Positions 25,991 to 34,716 of a DNA stretch of 63,146 nt are shown here, in pieces (within the stretch, counting starts at the first letter, position 1; every line of letters begins with the position of its first letter). The position numbers and the translations under genes were made by a program. The DNA is from CAZUGA01 sp964619885 (lineage in GTDB: Bacteria; Pseudomonadota; Gammaproteobacteria; Methylococcales; UBA1147). The DNA lies in contig CAZUGA010000025.1 in the NCBI GenBank assembly GCA_964619885.1, forward strand, positions 1-63,146. Reading direction: 5' to 3'. Under the pieces are notes generated by a model. That model was not told the DNA's origin. It did not search any database and worked only from the letters and a program-made list of their open reading frames with translations.

Positions 25991-27508
25991 CTATTCGCTT
26001 GCTTGATCTTGCGTAAACCACGGTGCCCTGGCAGTCATAATCAACTCGCCAGCCCGCTCCTGATCGATATCTGCCATCTCCGATAATTCATCGACGGAAA
26101 GGTCGGCAAGATTATCCATAGTCACCACACCTTTACTCGCCAAAACGTACGCTAACTCTTTGTCCATTCCGTCCATATCAAGCAAATCCTCCGCCGGATG
26201 GGCATCGTCGAGAACCTCCTCCGTAGCGATCGCCTTGATCAATAAGACATCCTTCGCCCGACTCCGTAGTTCTTCGACAATATCTTCATCAAATTCTTCA
26301 ATCTCCAACATTTCCTTTACCGGAACATACGCCAATTCTTCGACGCTGGTAAAGCCTTCTTGAACTAAAATAGACGCGACACTCTCGTCGACGTCCAATT
26401 CGTCCATAAAGCTTTTCATCATGCTTCCCCGCTCTTCGTCACCTTTCTCCTCAGCTTCGGCCTCGTCCATGACATTCAACACCCAACCGGTGAGCTCACA
26501 AGCAAGCCTGACGTTTTGCCCACCACGTCCTATAGCTTGAGATAAATTGTCTGTCGAAACAGCAACATCCATGGCGTGCGCATCTTCATCCACAACAATG
26601 GCCGCTATCTCCGCAGGAGACATGGCATTAATCACATACTGCGCGTCATTTTCATTCCACAGTATGATGTCCACTCGTTCGCCGGCCAGCTCATTGGATA
26701 CCGCCTGAACTCTAGATCCCCGCATACCGACACAAGCACCGACCGGATCCAATCGTGAATCATTACTCTTAACAGCGATCTTCGCTCTGGAACCTGGATC
26801 TCGCGCTGCGCCCAAAATTTCTATCAGCCCTTCCCCAACCTCTGGAACTTCCAATCGAAAAAGTTCGATCAACAATTCTGGAGCGGTGCGGCTAACGAAC
26901 AACTGCGGACCTCGTGCTTCTGGACGAACAGCTTTTAGATAACCACGGACTCGATCACCATTACGCATAGCTTCTCGGGGAATCATATCTTCCTTGGCAA
27001 TAATCGCCTCAACGTTACCGCCCAAATCCAGATGCGCCGCACCCCGCTCAATGCGCTTTACCACACCGGTTACCAACTCGCCCAAACGGTCTTGATAGGC
27101 ATCTACAATTTTCTTACGTTCCGCTTCACGTACTTTTTGTACGATAACTTGTTTCGCGGTTTGTGCCGCTATTCGTCCAAACGCAATTGAATCGATAGGC
27201 TCCTCAATATACTCCCCTACTTCAATTTCCGGATTAATATTTTTAGCATCTTCGATCAGAATTTGAGTGGCTTCTGATTCCAAACCATTTTCAAATTCTT
27301 CGTCCGGTTCAACCACCTTCCACTGACGAAAAGTATCGTAATCTCCAGTTTCACGGTCGATACGTACTCGCGCATCTATTGTCTGCCCATGGCGTTTTAT
27401 AGTAGCGGTTTCTAGCGCCGCTTCGATTGCCTCGAAAATGATTTCTTGCTCGATATCTTTTTCGTTAGACACCGCATCCACTACCAGTAATATCTCTTTA
27501 TTCATCAT
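25991..27508 (-). CDS. nusA: transcription elongation/antitermination factor NusA
   Basis: The 505-residue NusA binds RNA polymerase and controls pausing, termination and antitermination. An N-terminal RNAP-binding domain (1-130) precedes the S1 domain (starting GELVTGVVKRIERGAAHLDLGG), two KH domains (GACVGMRGSRVQAV and IGRGGQNVRLA), and two acidic C-terminal helix-hairpin-helix repeats (about 360-500) typical of proteobacterial NusA. It begins at ATG 27508; the rimP stop is one base away, indicating coupling. Confidence 0.98.
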   Translation of the reverse strand: MMNKEILLVVDAVSNEKDIEQEIIFEAIEAALETATIKRHGQTIDARVRIDRETGDYDTFRQWKVVEPDEEFENGLESEATQILIEDAKNINPEIEVGEYIEEPIDSIAFGRIAAQTAKQVIVQKVREAERKKIVDAYQDRLGELVTGVVKRIERGAAHLDLGGNVEAIIAKEDMIPREAMRNGDRVRGYLKAVRPEARGPQLFVSRTAPELLIELFRLEVPEVGEGLIEILGAARDPGSRAKIAVKSNDSRLDPVGACVGMRGSRVQAVSNELAGERVDIILWNENDAQYVINAMSPAEIAAIVVDEDAHAMDVAVSTDNLSQAIGRGGQNVRLACELTGWVLNVMDEAEAEEKGDEERGSMMKSFMDELDVDESVASILVQEGFTSVEELAYVPVKEMLEIEEFDEDIVEELRSRAKDVLLIKAIATEEVLDDAHPAEDLLDMDGMDKELAYVLASKGVVTMDNLADLSVDELSEMADIDQERAGELIMTARAPWFTQDQASE

Positions 27509-27509
27509 A

Positions 27510-27986
27510 TCACCGTCCTTTTTTAGCCATCTGGTATTCAGGAATTAATCGAGCTTTCAATATCGTACTCAACGGAATTTCCATTATTTTGTCGTCCACC
27601 TCAACCACCACATTATTCGCGCTTACTCCACGCAACAACGCTGTAATTTTTCTCCTATTATCAATCGACTCGACTAGCCGTATATCGACCCGCATTCCAC
27701 TGAATCGTTCAAAATCTTCCAGCTTGAATAGCGGCCGGTCAAGCCCTGGCGACGAGACTTCCAATTGGTAATTTCCAGAAATCGGGTCTTCGACATCAAG
27801 CGCACCACTCAATTGGTGGCTAACGTTAGCGCAATCGTCCAACACGACTCCGTTGGCGGAATCGATAAACACCCGCAATATTCCGTTTTTTTGGTGTGAC
27901 GCGTATTCAATACCGACACATTCGTACCCCATTTCTTGCACGATGGGTTCTACTATAGCTGTCAGTTTTTCCGGCACCCGCCCCAT
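27510..27986 (-). CDS. rimP: ribosome maturation factor RimP
   Basis: RimP (158 residues from ATG 27986) assists 30S maturation. Family blocks seen are ALRVFIDS-like LRVFIDSANGVVLDDCANVSHQL, DPISGNYQLEVSSPGLDRPLF and the C-terminal SH3-like domain. A GTG at 28001 would extend it by five codons but lies in the T-tract of the upstream terminator; another GTG at 27977 is possible. ATG 27986 is chosen as the best compromise with the usual family length of about 150. It is the first protein gene after tRNA-fMet. Confidence 0.93.
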   Translation of the reverse strand: MGRVPEKLTAIVEPIVQEMGYECVGIEYASHQKNGILRVFIDSANGVVLDDCANVSHQLSGALDVEDPISGNYQLEVSSPGLDRPLFKLEDFERFSGMRVDIRLVESIDNRRKITALLRGVSANNVVVEVDDKIMEIPLSTILKARLIPEYQMAKKGR

Positions 27987-28001
27987 CTCGCCCCCACACA
28001 C

Positions 28002-28023
28002 AAAAAATGGGCCATAGGCCCAT
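28002..28023 (-). terminator. second terminator between tRNA-fMet and rimP
   Basis: On the minus strand the stem ATGGGCC/GGCCCAT with a three-base loop is followed by six T. It lies immediately before rimP, so polymerase reading into rimP must pass it. A similar terminator pair after metY is known in E. coli. Confidence 0.8.
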
Positions 28024-28055
28024 CGTCATTCATTCGGCACTTTCGCCCGAAAACT

Positions 28056-28075
28056 AAAAAACCCCATCCGGGGCC
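28056..28075 (-). terminator. first terminator after tRNA-fMet
   Basis: On the minus strand the short stem CCCC/GGGG, flanked by GG and with a GGAT loop, is followed by six T. It sits about 12 bp past the CCA end of the tRNA and probably frees the tRNA 3' end while allowing partial read-through. Confidence 0.7.
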
Positions 28076-28086
28076 TTTTTTATACT

Positions 28087-28163
<77 letters not shown>

Positions 28164-28175
28164 ATTGATTCAGGT

Positions 28176-28204
28176 ATTGTATTAGATAACCATTCTATTT
28201 TCAA
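28176..28204 (-). promoter_or_regulatory. sigma70 promoter of the tRNA-fMet/rimP-nusA-infB operon
   Basis: On the minus strand TTGAAA and TACAAT are separated by 17 bp. The -10 element ends 12 bp before the mature tRNA 5' end, so transcription would begin only a few bases upstream of the tRNA. Confidence 0.8.
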
Positions 28205-28507
28205 TAAAATTAATCATCTAAATTACCAAGTTTAACATTCAAATGTTTCAATAATTTACGATTTTGATGGCTATTTTGTCCAGGTAAACCACGTTTATTT
28301 GAGTACCTAGCAAGCCACGTACGGATAATTGCGTCTCTAAGATTTTCAGGAGAATAATACGCGTTGAACTGACAATTCTCATCGAAATTAATTTGTTCGA
28401 TGCAGCACTAACTCTTGTGTCGTCCTTACGCCTTATTACTACCCGCATATATAAACAAGCCTAAACGACCATTGACCACATAACTCAAAAGCAGGCCACA
28501 CGCCATT
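28205..28507. other. 303-bp intergenic region, nothing identified
   Basis: The region lies between the pgpA stop and the tRNA promoter. It is AT-rich, and no terminator with a T-tract or convincing gene was found. A 66-codon minus-strand frame (28248-28448) lacks any recognisable family or ribosome binding site. Confidence 0.4.
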
Positions 28508-28981
28508 TCAAATCAACGAAATAAAACCTGAACTATGCATCAACCAGAGAACAGCCCAAGCCATTACACCTGCGACGATATCGTCAAGCATGATGCCAAG
28601 ACCGCCACCCACCTGTCGGTCAATCAAACCAATCGGCCAAGGTTTGAATATATCAAATACTCGAAATAGACAAAAACCAATCACGATTCCAATCGACGAT
28701 GGCGGTACAGCCGTCATCGTAATCCAAAACCCGACCATTTCGTCCCAAACAATGCCGCCATGATCGTGGACACCCAACCGTTCCGAAGCTTTATCGCAAA
28801 TCCATATCCCCCCAATACTCGCAGCTGCTACAACAATCAGATAGGTTGTTATATTAAGCTTGGCTAACAGGAGAAATAGTGGGATAGCCAGCAAAGTCCC
28901 TGCCGTACCCGGAGCCTTTGGCGATAAACCTGATCCAAAGCCGAATGCTACAAAAAGAAACGGATCACGAAAAATGTTCAT
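28508..28981 (-). CDS. pgpA: phosphatidylglycerophosphatase A
   Basis: The 157-residue membrane enzyme dephosphorylates phosphatidylglycerophosphate to phosphatidylglycerol, the step after PgsA, which is also in this window. Family blocks are FGSGLSPKAPGTAGTLLAIP, DHGGIVWDEMVGFWIT and FRVFDIFKPWPIGLIDRQVGGGLGIMLDDIVAG, with four hydrophobic helices. Its start overlaps the end of thiL by 17 bases, so it is coupled. It is the last gene of the riboflavin-nusB-thiL transcript. Confidence 0.95.
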   Translation of the reverse strand: MNIFRDPFLFVAFGFGSGLSPKAPGTAGTLLAIPLFLLLAKLNITTYLIVVAAASIGGIWICDKASERLGVHDHGGIVWDEMVGFWITMTAVPPSSIGIVIGFCLFRVFDIFKPWPIGLIDRQVGGGLGIMLDDIVAGVMAWAVLWLMHSSGFISLI

Positions 28982-29915
28982 AGCCTTTTAGTATTTCAAT
29001 ATTATTGTTACCAAGCAGCCGAAGACCAGCTTCGGATTCAACGTCTCCAATATATGAGTACTTACACTCGATTGAATCTGTCCGTTCCGCCAATCGCTGT
29101 AGATTTTCCGGAGCAATAGTAAAACATAGTTCGTAGTCGTCGCCGGCGCTCAATGGGATTCGGTAATTATTACTTTCTCCGATATACCGTTTGACCGCAG
29201 CCGATAACGGTAACCATTTACAATCTATCGTCGCACCAACACCACTGGCCCTTAGCACGTGATGCAAATCGGCAATCAAACCGTCCGAAAGATCGATACA
29301 GGAATTCGCCAACCCTCTAAGTGCAAGCCCCATTTCCACACGGGGAGACGGGCGGTGTAATCTATCCGCCAAACTGGTATCGAGTACTATTCCCTCACGT
29401 TTTTCGGAAAGTAGAGCAAGACCCGCATCACCCACCGTCCCCGTCACAAAAACCTTATCACCTGGACGGGCATTGCTTCGCAGCAGTGCGGCCGATTTGG
29501 GCACCAATCCGATTGCTTGTATATTAATTGCCAGCGGTCCCTGCGTAGTATCTCCGCCAATTAACTCCACATCGAAGCGTCGCGCTAACGAAAAAAAGCC
29601 TGAACTAAAAGCTCTAAACCAATCTGGATCACTCTCCGGCACGGTGACCGCTATCGTAGCCCATTTCGGTTTTGCACCCACAGCGGCTAAATCGCTCAAA
29701 CTGACGGCGAGCGATTTATGTCCAAGCGATTCCGGATCTGTACCGGCAAAGAAATGCACACCTTCGACCAAAGTATCCGTAGTAATCGCCAACTCCGAAT
29801 GCTCATCTTTTCCAATTATTGCACAATCGTCACCGACACTGACCGTGGTTTCTTCATGGCGCAAACCGGACCTTGCAAAAAACGCTTCAATTAATTCGAA
29901 TTCGGAAACTGGCAC
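28965..29915 (-). CDS. thiL: thiamine-monophosphate kinase
   Basis: The 316-residue ATP-dependent kinase makes thiamine diphosphate from thiamine monophosphate. It belongs to the PurM/ThiL fold; landmarks are SVGDDCAII, TTDTLVEGVHF, SLSDLAAVGAKPKWATIAV, GGDTTQGPL and the late SAGDDYELCF. It lies 36 bp after nusB and overlaps pgpA. The ATG at 29915 matches the family start (FELIEAFFAR). Confidence 0.96.
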   Translation of the reverse strand: MPVSEFELIEAFFARSGLRHEETTVSVGDDCAIIGKDEHSELAITTDTLVEGVHFFAGTDPESLGHKSLAVSLSDLAAVGAKPKWATIAVTVPESDPDWFRAFSSGFFSLARRFDVELIGGDTTQGPLAINIQAIGLVPKSAALLRSNARPGDKVFVTGTVGDAGLALLSEKREGIVLDTSLADRLHRPSPRVEMGLALRGLANSCIDLSDGLIADLHHVLRASGVGATIDCKWLPLSAAVKRYIGESNNYRIPLSAGDDYELCFTIAPENLQRLAERTDSIECKYSYIGDVESEAGLRLLGNNNIEILKGYEHFS

Positions 29916-29951
29916 GGCTTCCTAAATCACGCTATCGCACGGCAAGGCTAA

Positions 29952-30386
29952 TTAATTGGCCAAGCTGGAACCAAACTCAAGTGTTCTCTGCTTCCGCGCA
30001 ATTTTATCCAATACACTATTCACGTATTTATGGCTTTCTGTCGCACCAAACCGCTTGGCTAGATTGATGCTTTCGTTCAGTATTACTTTATACGGCACAT
30101 CGGGACGATTGAATAATTCATATACGCCAATCCGCAATATCGCCCGCTCGACTGGATCAATTCTGTCAACCTCCCGATCGACAAACTCCATCAGTGCGCT
30201 ATCGAGGACGTCCAACTGCGCCGGGATGCCATGCAGTAGTTCCTTGAAATAGCTGCGCTGAGCTTTTTTAACATCCCATTCCAAATAAAACTGTTGCTCA
30301 ATATCGTTGATATTCTGCCCGGTCATCTGCCATTGATATAGCGCTTGGACTGCGTTCTGTCGAGCTACTGTGCGGGCTAACCTCAT
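29952..30386 (-). CDS. nusB: transcription antitermination factor NusB
   Basis: The 144-residue all-helical protein binds boxA RNA with NusE (S10) in rRNA antitermination. It has the N-terminal RQNAVQALYQWQMTG, central DPVERAILRIGVYEL, and conserved DVPYKVILNESINLAKRFGATESHKYVNSVLDKIA. The start overlaps the stop region of ribH by one base, consistent with the common ribH-nusB coupling. Confidence 0.97.
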   Translation of the reverse strand: MRLARTVARQNAVQALYQWQMTGQNINDIEQQFYLEWDVKKAQRSYFKELLHGIPAQLDVLDSALMEFVDREVDRIDPVERAILRIGVYELFNRPDVPYKVILNESINLAKRFGATESHKYVNSVLDKIARKQRTLEFGSSLAN

Positions 30387-30862
30387 CAGCGATCCAATTC
30401 GCGCAACAAACCAACCATCTCTATCGCAGATAATGCTGCTTCAGCACCCTTATTTCCGGCTTTTGTTCCGGCTCTTTCTATAGCCTGCTCAAGCGTATCT
30501 ACAGTCAACACACCAAACGTTACCGGCACATCAAACTTTAAAGCGACCGCTGAGAGTCCTTTTACACATTCACCCGCGACATATTCAAAATGAGGCGTAC
30601 CCCCACGAATCACAGCACCCAATGCGATGATTGCATCGTAATATTTCTTCGCCGCGACCCGTTGCACCGCAATCGGAAGTTCATATGCCCCTGGGGTTTT
30701 TACCACATGAATTTGAACTCGATCAATACCATGACGGCTTAGCGCATCCACAGCCCCAGCCAACAACTGGTCTACGATGAAACTATTAAACCTGGACACC
30801 ACAATACAAAACCGAGCATCTTCAATTGCTAGCGAGCCTTCATAGGTTTTTATATCAGGCAT
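30386..30862 (-). CDS. ribH: 6,7-dimethyl-8-ribityllumazine synthase
   Basis: The 158-residue lumazine synthase condenses 5-amino-6-ribitylaminouracil with dihydroxybutanone phosphate in riboflavin synthesis. Family blocks are FCIVVSRFNSFIVDQLLAGA, KTPGAYELPIAVQ, ALGAVIRGGTPHFEYVAGEC and FGVLTVDTLEQAIERAGTKAGNKG. The frame extends into ribB, but the ATG at 30862 is preceded by AGAGGAT at good spacing, and MPDIKTYEG is a typical family start, so this one is chosen. Confidence 0.96.
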   Translation of the reverse strand: MPDIKTYEGSLAIEDARFCIVVSRFNSFIVDQLLAGAVDALSRHGIDRVQIHVVKTPGAYELPIAVQRVAAKKYYDAIIALGAVIRGGTPHFEYVAGECVKGLSAVALKFDVPVTFGVLTVDTLEQAIERAGTKAGNKGAEAALSAIEMVGLLRELDR

Positions 30863-30870
30863 AATATCCT

Positions 30871-32013
30871 CTATTCTGTAATTGCCAATTTTACCGCGGC
30901 GGGCACGCACGAAACGTACTCGACGATTTCCAGATCGTAACCCGAAAGACCGACATAATTGCGTTGCTCACCCAACACTCGCATCTTGTGCACACCCAAG
31001 TCCGCAAGAATTTGAGCGCCGGTACCAGTCGACCTCCAATCAAAACCATTTTCCTGCAAAACAGCACCCGCTATTCCATTATCTTCCATATGGTATCGAT
31101 GGATGCGTTCACCCAATGATTTACTATCCTCCTCCTTCCGTATCACCACCAGCACACCGCGCCCCTCGCTAGCGATTTTCTCCATTGCCAGGCGTATCGG
31201 CATTCCGCTATCTTTACGCTTTGATGCGAAAAGGTCACTAATTAGATTGCGCGCGTGTACACGTACCAGAACCGGCTTATCATCACCGCTGACTTCGCCC
31301 ATCGTCAACGCTAAATGCACTTTATTACTGACCTGATCTTGATACGCCATCAACCTAAACTCTCCATATTCCGTTGGTAATTGGCATTCGCTGATCCGCT
31401 CTACGGTTTTTTCATTCTGCATACGATAATGGATCAAATCGGTAATCGTACCGATTTTCAGGCCATATTCCCGCGCGAAACGCTGTAGATCGTCGCGCCG
31501 CGCCATTGAACCATCCTCATTCAAAATTTCGACAATCAATGACGCCGGCTCCAATCCAGCTAAACTGGCTAAATCACAACCGGCTTCGGTATGCCCAGCC
31601 CGATTCAACACCCCTCCCGGTTGCGCCATTAACGGAAATATATGCCCAGGTTGAATCAAGTCTTCCGGTTTTGCATTTTTGGCCACCGCGCTTTGTACGG
31701 TTTTGGCTCGATCTGAAGCCGAAATACCCGTCGTAACACCATTTGCAGCTTCAATCGATACGGTAAAATTGGTTGAATGCGTCGTTTTATTTTCATTCAC
31801 CATCAGCGGCAATCGAAGTTGTTGACACCGGTCTCTAGTCAATGTCAGACAGATCAATCCACGACCGTAGCGTGCCATAAAATTGATATCTTCCGGCTTG
31901 ACAAAACATCCCGCCATAACCAAATCGCCTTCATTTTCTCGCTCTTCATCGTCCATGATGATGACCATTTTGCCCTGCCGAATATCTTCAATGATTTCTT
32001 CAATGCTATTCAT
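30871..32013 (-). CDS. ribB: 3,4-dihydroxy-2-butanone 4-phosphate synthase with degenerate GTP cyclohydrolase II domain
   Basis: The 380-residue protein has an intact N-terminal RibB domain (1-205): DDEERENEGDLVMAG, the catalytic GLICLTLT region, and RAGHTEAGCDLASLAGLEP. The C-terminal half (206-380) aligns with GTP cyclohydrolase II, but the zinc-binding cysteine motif is gone: the region that should read C-x10-C-x-C is ARNLISDLFASKRKDSG, with no cysteine. Such RibB fusions with an inactive RibA-like domain are common in proteobacteria. A separate ribA should therefore exist elsewhere. Confidence 0.93.
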   Translation of the reverse strand: MNSIEEIIEDIRQGKMVIIMDDEERENEGDLVMAGCFVKPEDINFMARYGRGLICLTLTRDRCQQLRLPLMVNENKTTHSTNFTVSIEAANGVTTGISASDRAKTVQSAVAKNAKPEDLIQPGHIFPLMAQPGGVLNRAGHTEAGCDLASLAGLEPASLIVEILNEDGSMARRDDLQRFAREYGLKIGTITDLIHYRMQNEKTVERISECQLPTEYGEFRLMAYQDQVSNKVHLALTMGEVSGDDKPVLVRVHARNLISDLFASKRKDSGMPIRLAMEKIASEGRGVLVVIRKEEDSKSLGERIHRYHMEDNGIAGAVLQENGFDWRSTGTGAQILADLGVHKMRVLGEQRNYVGLSGYDLEIVEYVSCVPAAVKLAITE

Positions 32014-32044
32014 ATGGATTCAAAGCTTGCTTTCAAACGTCACT

Positions 32045-32701
32045 CTATAAAAAACCGGAGTTTTTCAATTTTCCATAATCCACAGAACCGTTAATATCAT
32101 CTACAGCTCTCTGACCCAACATCAAGCGCTCTAAATATCGAGCTATCAAATCCACCTCCAAATTGACCCGCTGCCCCGTTGTTATTCCACCCAAGGTTGT
32201 TGCCTCTAAGGTATGCGGAACAATATTAACCTCAAATCTTGCACAATCAACCTTATTCACAGTCAAACTGATCCCGTCGATGCATATAGATCCTTTCTCC
32301 GCGATATATCTGGGGAGACTATCCGGCGCTTCGAACTGTAGGCACTGGGATCGACCGTCCCGGGTTTTAGAAATAAGATGCCCCACACCGTCAATATGAC
32401 CACTAACGAAATGCCCGCCCATCCGACTTAAAGGCATCAAAGCCTTTTCCAAATTGACTACACTGCCCACGATCAAATTCGTTAATGTCGTACGGGACAG
32501 TGTTTCACGGGATACATCCGCACAAAACTGGTTATCATCGAAATCGGTCACAGTCAGACACACACCATTGACTGAAATACTATCACCCAAGGACATTTGG
32601 TCTGTTGAAAAACTGTTTGCTCGAATAATAAGCCGAGCGTCACCATCTCGACAATCTAAAGCATGAATACTACCCAGTGCTTGTATGATACCGGTAAACA
32701 C
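32045..32701 (-). CDS. ribE: riboflavin synthase, alpha subunit
   Basis: The 218-residue enzyme dismutates two 6,7-dimethyl-8-ribityllumazine molecules to riboflavin. The two lumazine-binding repeats are visible: MFTGIIQALGSIH with NGVCLTVTDFDDNQFCADVS, and GHFVSGHIDGVGHLIS with DGISLTVNKVDCARFEVNIVPHTLEATTLG. The start is GTG at 32701, seven bases after ribD. Some nomenclatures call this gene ribC. Confidence 0.96.
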   Translation of the reverse strand: MFTGIIQALGSIHALDCRDGDARLIIRANSFSTDQMSLGDSISVNGVCLTVTDFDDNQFCADVSRETLSRTTLTNLIVGSVVNLEKALMPLSRMGGHFVSGHIDGVGHLISKTRDGRSQCLQFEAPDSLPRYIAEKGSICIDGISLTVNKVDCARFEVNIVPHTLEATTLGGITTGQRVNLEVDLIARYLERLMLGQRAVDDINGSVDYGKLKNSGFL

Positions 32702-32708
32702 TAAAAAT

Positions 32709-33911
32709 CTATTCCGCTGTGAGCGATTGATCTAGATCAACACGCTTTCCGTTGCTTGAAAAGAAATCCATTGCACCTTGTTTTTCAATATTCGAATTTT
32801 GTCCAACCCGGTATTTCAATCGTAAATCGTGGCCCACCATGCGAATATCAAACAGCGACATTGGTATTCGATCGTTCATTTCCTCCAGACCCGGCAACAG
32901 AGCCAACCCTCGGGCTGCGTCCCCCATAACGCAAGGCGCCATATAGACGACCCACTCGTCAACCAGTCCTTGCTGCAACAACGCGCCATTTAACTTCAAA
33001 CCCGCTTCGACCATCACTGTATTAACTCCACATTGGCCCAAAATTGTCATGCATTCTGATAAATCCAATTTACCGTTAGGGCCAGCATTAACCCTTTTTA
33101 CGCAAACACCGCTTTTCTCAAGCACAGCTTTCTTATTTTCGTCATTGGAAGCAGTTAATAACAAAACGTTTCCCGGTTGGTCAATGAGATTTGCGTTGAC
33201 CGGTAAACGCAATCGTGAATCAAGCACAACCCGCAAAGGTTGGATAATTTCACCGGCATCAAGTTCAACTCTTGCCGTCAATGCTGGGTTGTCAGCCAGC
33301 ACCGTATCGATGCCAGTAAGTATCGCGGAGCTTTGAGCACGCAACCGATGTACATCTCGCCTTGAAGCGTCTCCGGTAATCCACTGACTTTCGCCAGAGG
33401 CCATTGCCGTGCGCCCATCAAGACTCATTGCCAACTTACTAAACACGAAGGGTTTTGATGATCGCATTCTGTGACAGAAACCCCTATTCAAAGCCTCTGC
33501 CGCCAATTCCAGTACGCCGGACATCGTCTCTATCCCTGCCCGCTCCAGTGTTGCAAAACCCTGGCCCGCGACCTTGGGATTGGGATCCTCCATTGCCGCG
33601 ACAACTCTATTCACACCTGCATCGATTAACGCGCTGGTACAGGGTGGGGTTTTACCAAAATGACAGCAAGGCTCCAAAGTAACGTAAACTGTTCCGCCCT
33701 CGGCCCTAGAGCCCGCATCTTCCAACGCCACAATTTCTGCATGGGCACTCCCGGCGCGCCGATGCCATCCGCGACCAACTATTTCACCATTGTTAACAAC
33801 TACACTTCCGACGCAGGGATTCGGATCGCAGCTATATTGTCCCTGACTCGCTAGTTGCAGCGCGTTAGCCATAAATTGAACATCCGCGCTGCCTTGTTTA
33901 CCATCGCTCAC
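32709..33911 (-). CDS. ribD: bifunctional riboflavin deaminase/reductase
   Basis: The 400-residue bifunctional enzyme covers two early riboflavin steps. The N-terminal deaminase (1-150) has the zinc signature HAEIVALEDAG and PCCHFGKTPPCTSALIDAG. The C-terminal NADPH reductase (155-365) has KPFVFSKLAMSLDGRTA, SQWITGDASRRDVHRLRA and VEAGLKLNGALLQQGLVDE. The C-terminus is about 30 residues longer than E. coli RibD and polar. The start is a GTG at 33911. Confidence 0.96.
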   Translation of the reverse strand: MSDGKQGSADVQFMANALQLASQGQYSCDPNPCVGSVVVNNGEIVGRGWHRRAGSAHAEIVALEDAGSRAEGGTVYVTLEPCCHFGKTPPCTSALIDAGVNRVVAAMEDPNPKVAGQGFATLERAGIETMSGVLELAAEALNRGFCHRMRSSKPFVFSKLAMSLDGRTAMASGESQWITGDASRRDVHRLRAQSSAILTGIDTVLADNPALTARVELDAGEIIQPLRVVLDSRLRLPVNANLIDQPGNVLLLTASNDENKKAVLEKSGVCVKRVNAGPNGKLDLSECMTILGQCGVNTVMVEAGLKLNGALLQQGLVDEWVVYMAPCVMGDAARGLALLPGLEEMNDRIPMSLFDIRMVGHDLRLKYRVGQNSNIEKQGAMDFFSSNGKRVDLDQSLTAE

Positions 33912-33926
33912 CGTTACAAATAAACC

Positions 33927-34394
33927 TTATGTCGGGTCAACTGTATCGTCTTCAAGTCGCTGAATAACCTCTCGAAATTCGTTAACATCTTGAAAACTGC
34001 GATATACCGATGCAAACCTAATGTATGCCACATCATCCAATTCGCGTAAGGTTTGCATCACACTTTCACCTATGATGCGTGAATCAACCTCACGTTCACC
34101 CATCCCAAATATTCGCTTTTTAATTTGATTAATAGCGGCTTCAATTCTATCGCTAGCCACGGGTCTTTTTTCCAACGCGCGAAGCATACCTGACCGTAGC
34201 TTATCCTCGCTAAATAATTCGCGGTTGCCATTACTTTTTACAATGCGTGGTAAGGTTAATTCGGCAGATTCATAGGTCGTGAATCTTTCCTTACAGGTAC
34301 TGCATTCTCGACGACGACGCACCTGATCGCCCTCGTTGGACAATCGCGAGTCAATTACACGAGTATCGTGCGCAGAACAAAAAGGACAATGCAT
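33927..34394 (-). CDS. nrdR: transcriptional repressor NrdR
   Basis: The 155-residue repressor controls ribonucleotide reductase genes in response to ATP/dATP. The N-terminal zinc ribbon is MHCPFCSAHDTRVIDSR with CSTCKERFTTYE, followed by the ATP-cone (about residues 48-138). ATG 34394 gives the canonical start; the upstream 14-codon extension of the frame is non-family sequence. It heads the riboflavin operon, 16 bp before ribD, as in E. coli and Pseudomonas. Confidence 0.96.
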   Translation of the reverse strand: MHCPFCSAHDTRVIDSRLSNEGDQVRRRRECSTCKERFTTYESAELTLPRIVKSNGNRELFSEDKLRSGMLRALEKRPVASDRIEAAINQIKKRIFGMGEREVDSRIIGESVMQTLRELDDVAYIRFASVYRSFQDVNEFREVIQRLEDDTVDPT

Positions 34395-34716
34395 AACCGA
34401 TTCATTATACCCCAATTTCGAGTCATCTTCCGTCAAATCTTTTGCTTACAATAGCCAAGAAATTCTTCGACCGGATCATGTCGATAGGTTTACACAACAT
34501 GCTTTTCCGATTCGATCATGGAATAATAATTACCAGGCCGAGTCTAGAAAAAATTCAACTGGAAGCATTCGATAGATACCCGAACCCAGAATCACTACGC
34601 CGGGCAAATTATATCGACAGCTACTATTAATCTTCTTACAGTCCTTCTAGTTCAATACGAGCAGGCAAAATACTCGACTTTATTTCAGATCACCCCGGGA
34701 TTATTTGACCAAAATT
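34395..34716. other. divergent promoter region between nrdR and ettA
   Basis: This 322-bp region separates two divergent genes and should contain both promoters. A 62-codon plus-strand frame (34442-34630) has no recognisable family and starts with TTG, so it is not called. No riboswitch was recognised. Confidence 0.4.

Noticed and set aside
28248..28448. 66-codon minus-strand frame upstream of the tRNA promoter
   Set aside because: No family resemblance or ribosome binding site, biased composition.
34442..34630. 62-codon frame between nrdR and ettA
   Set aside because: TTG start, no family, and it occupies the expected divergent promoter region.
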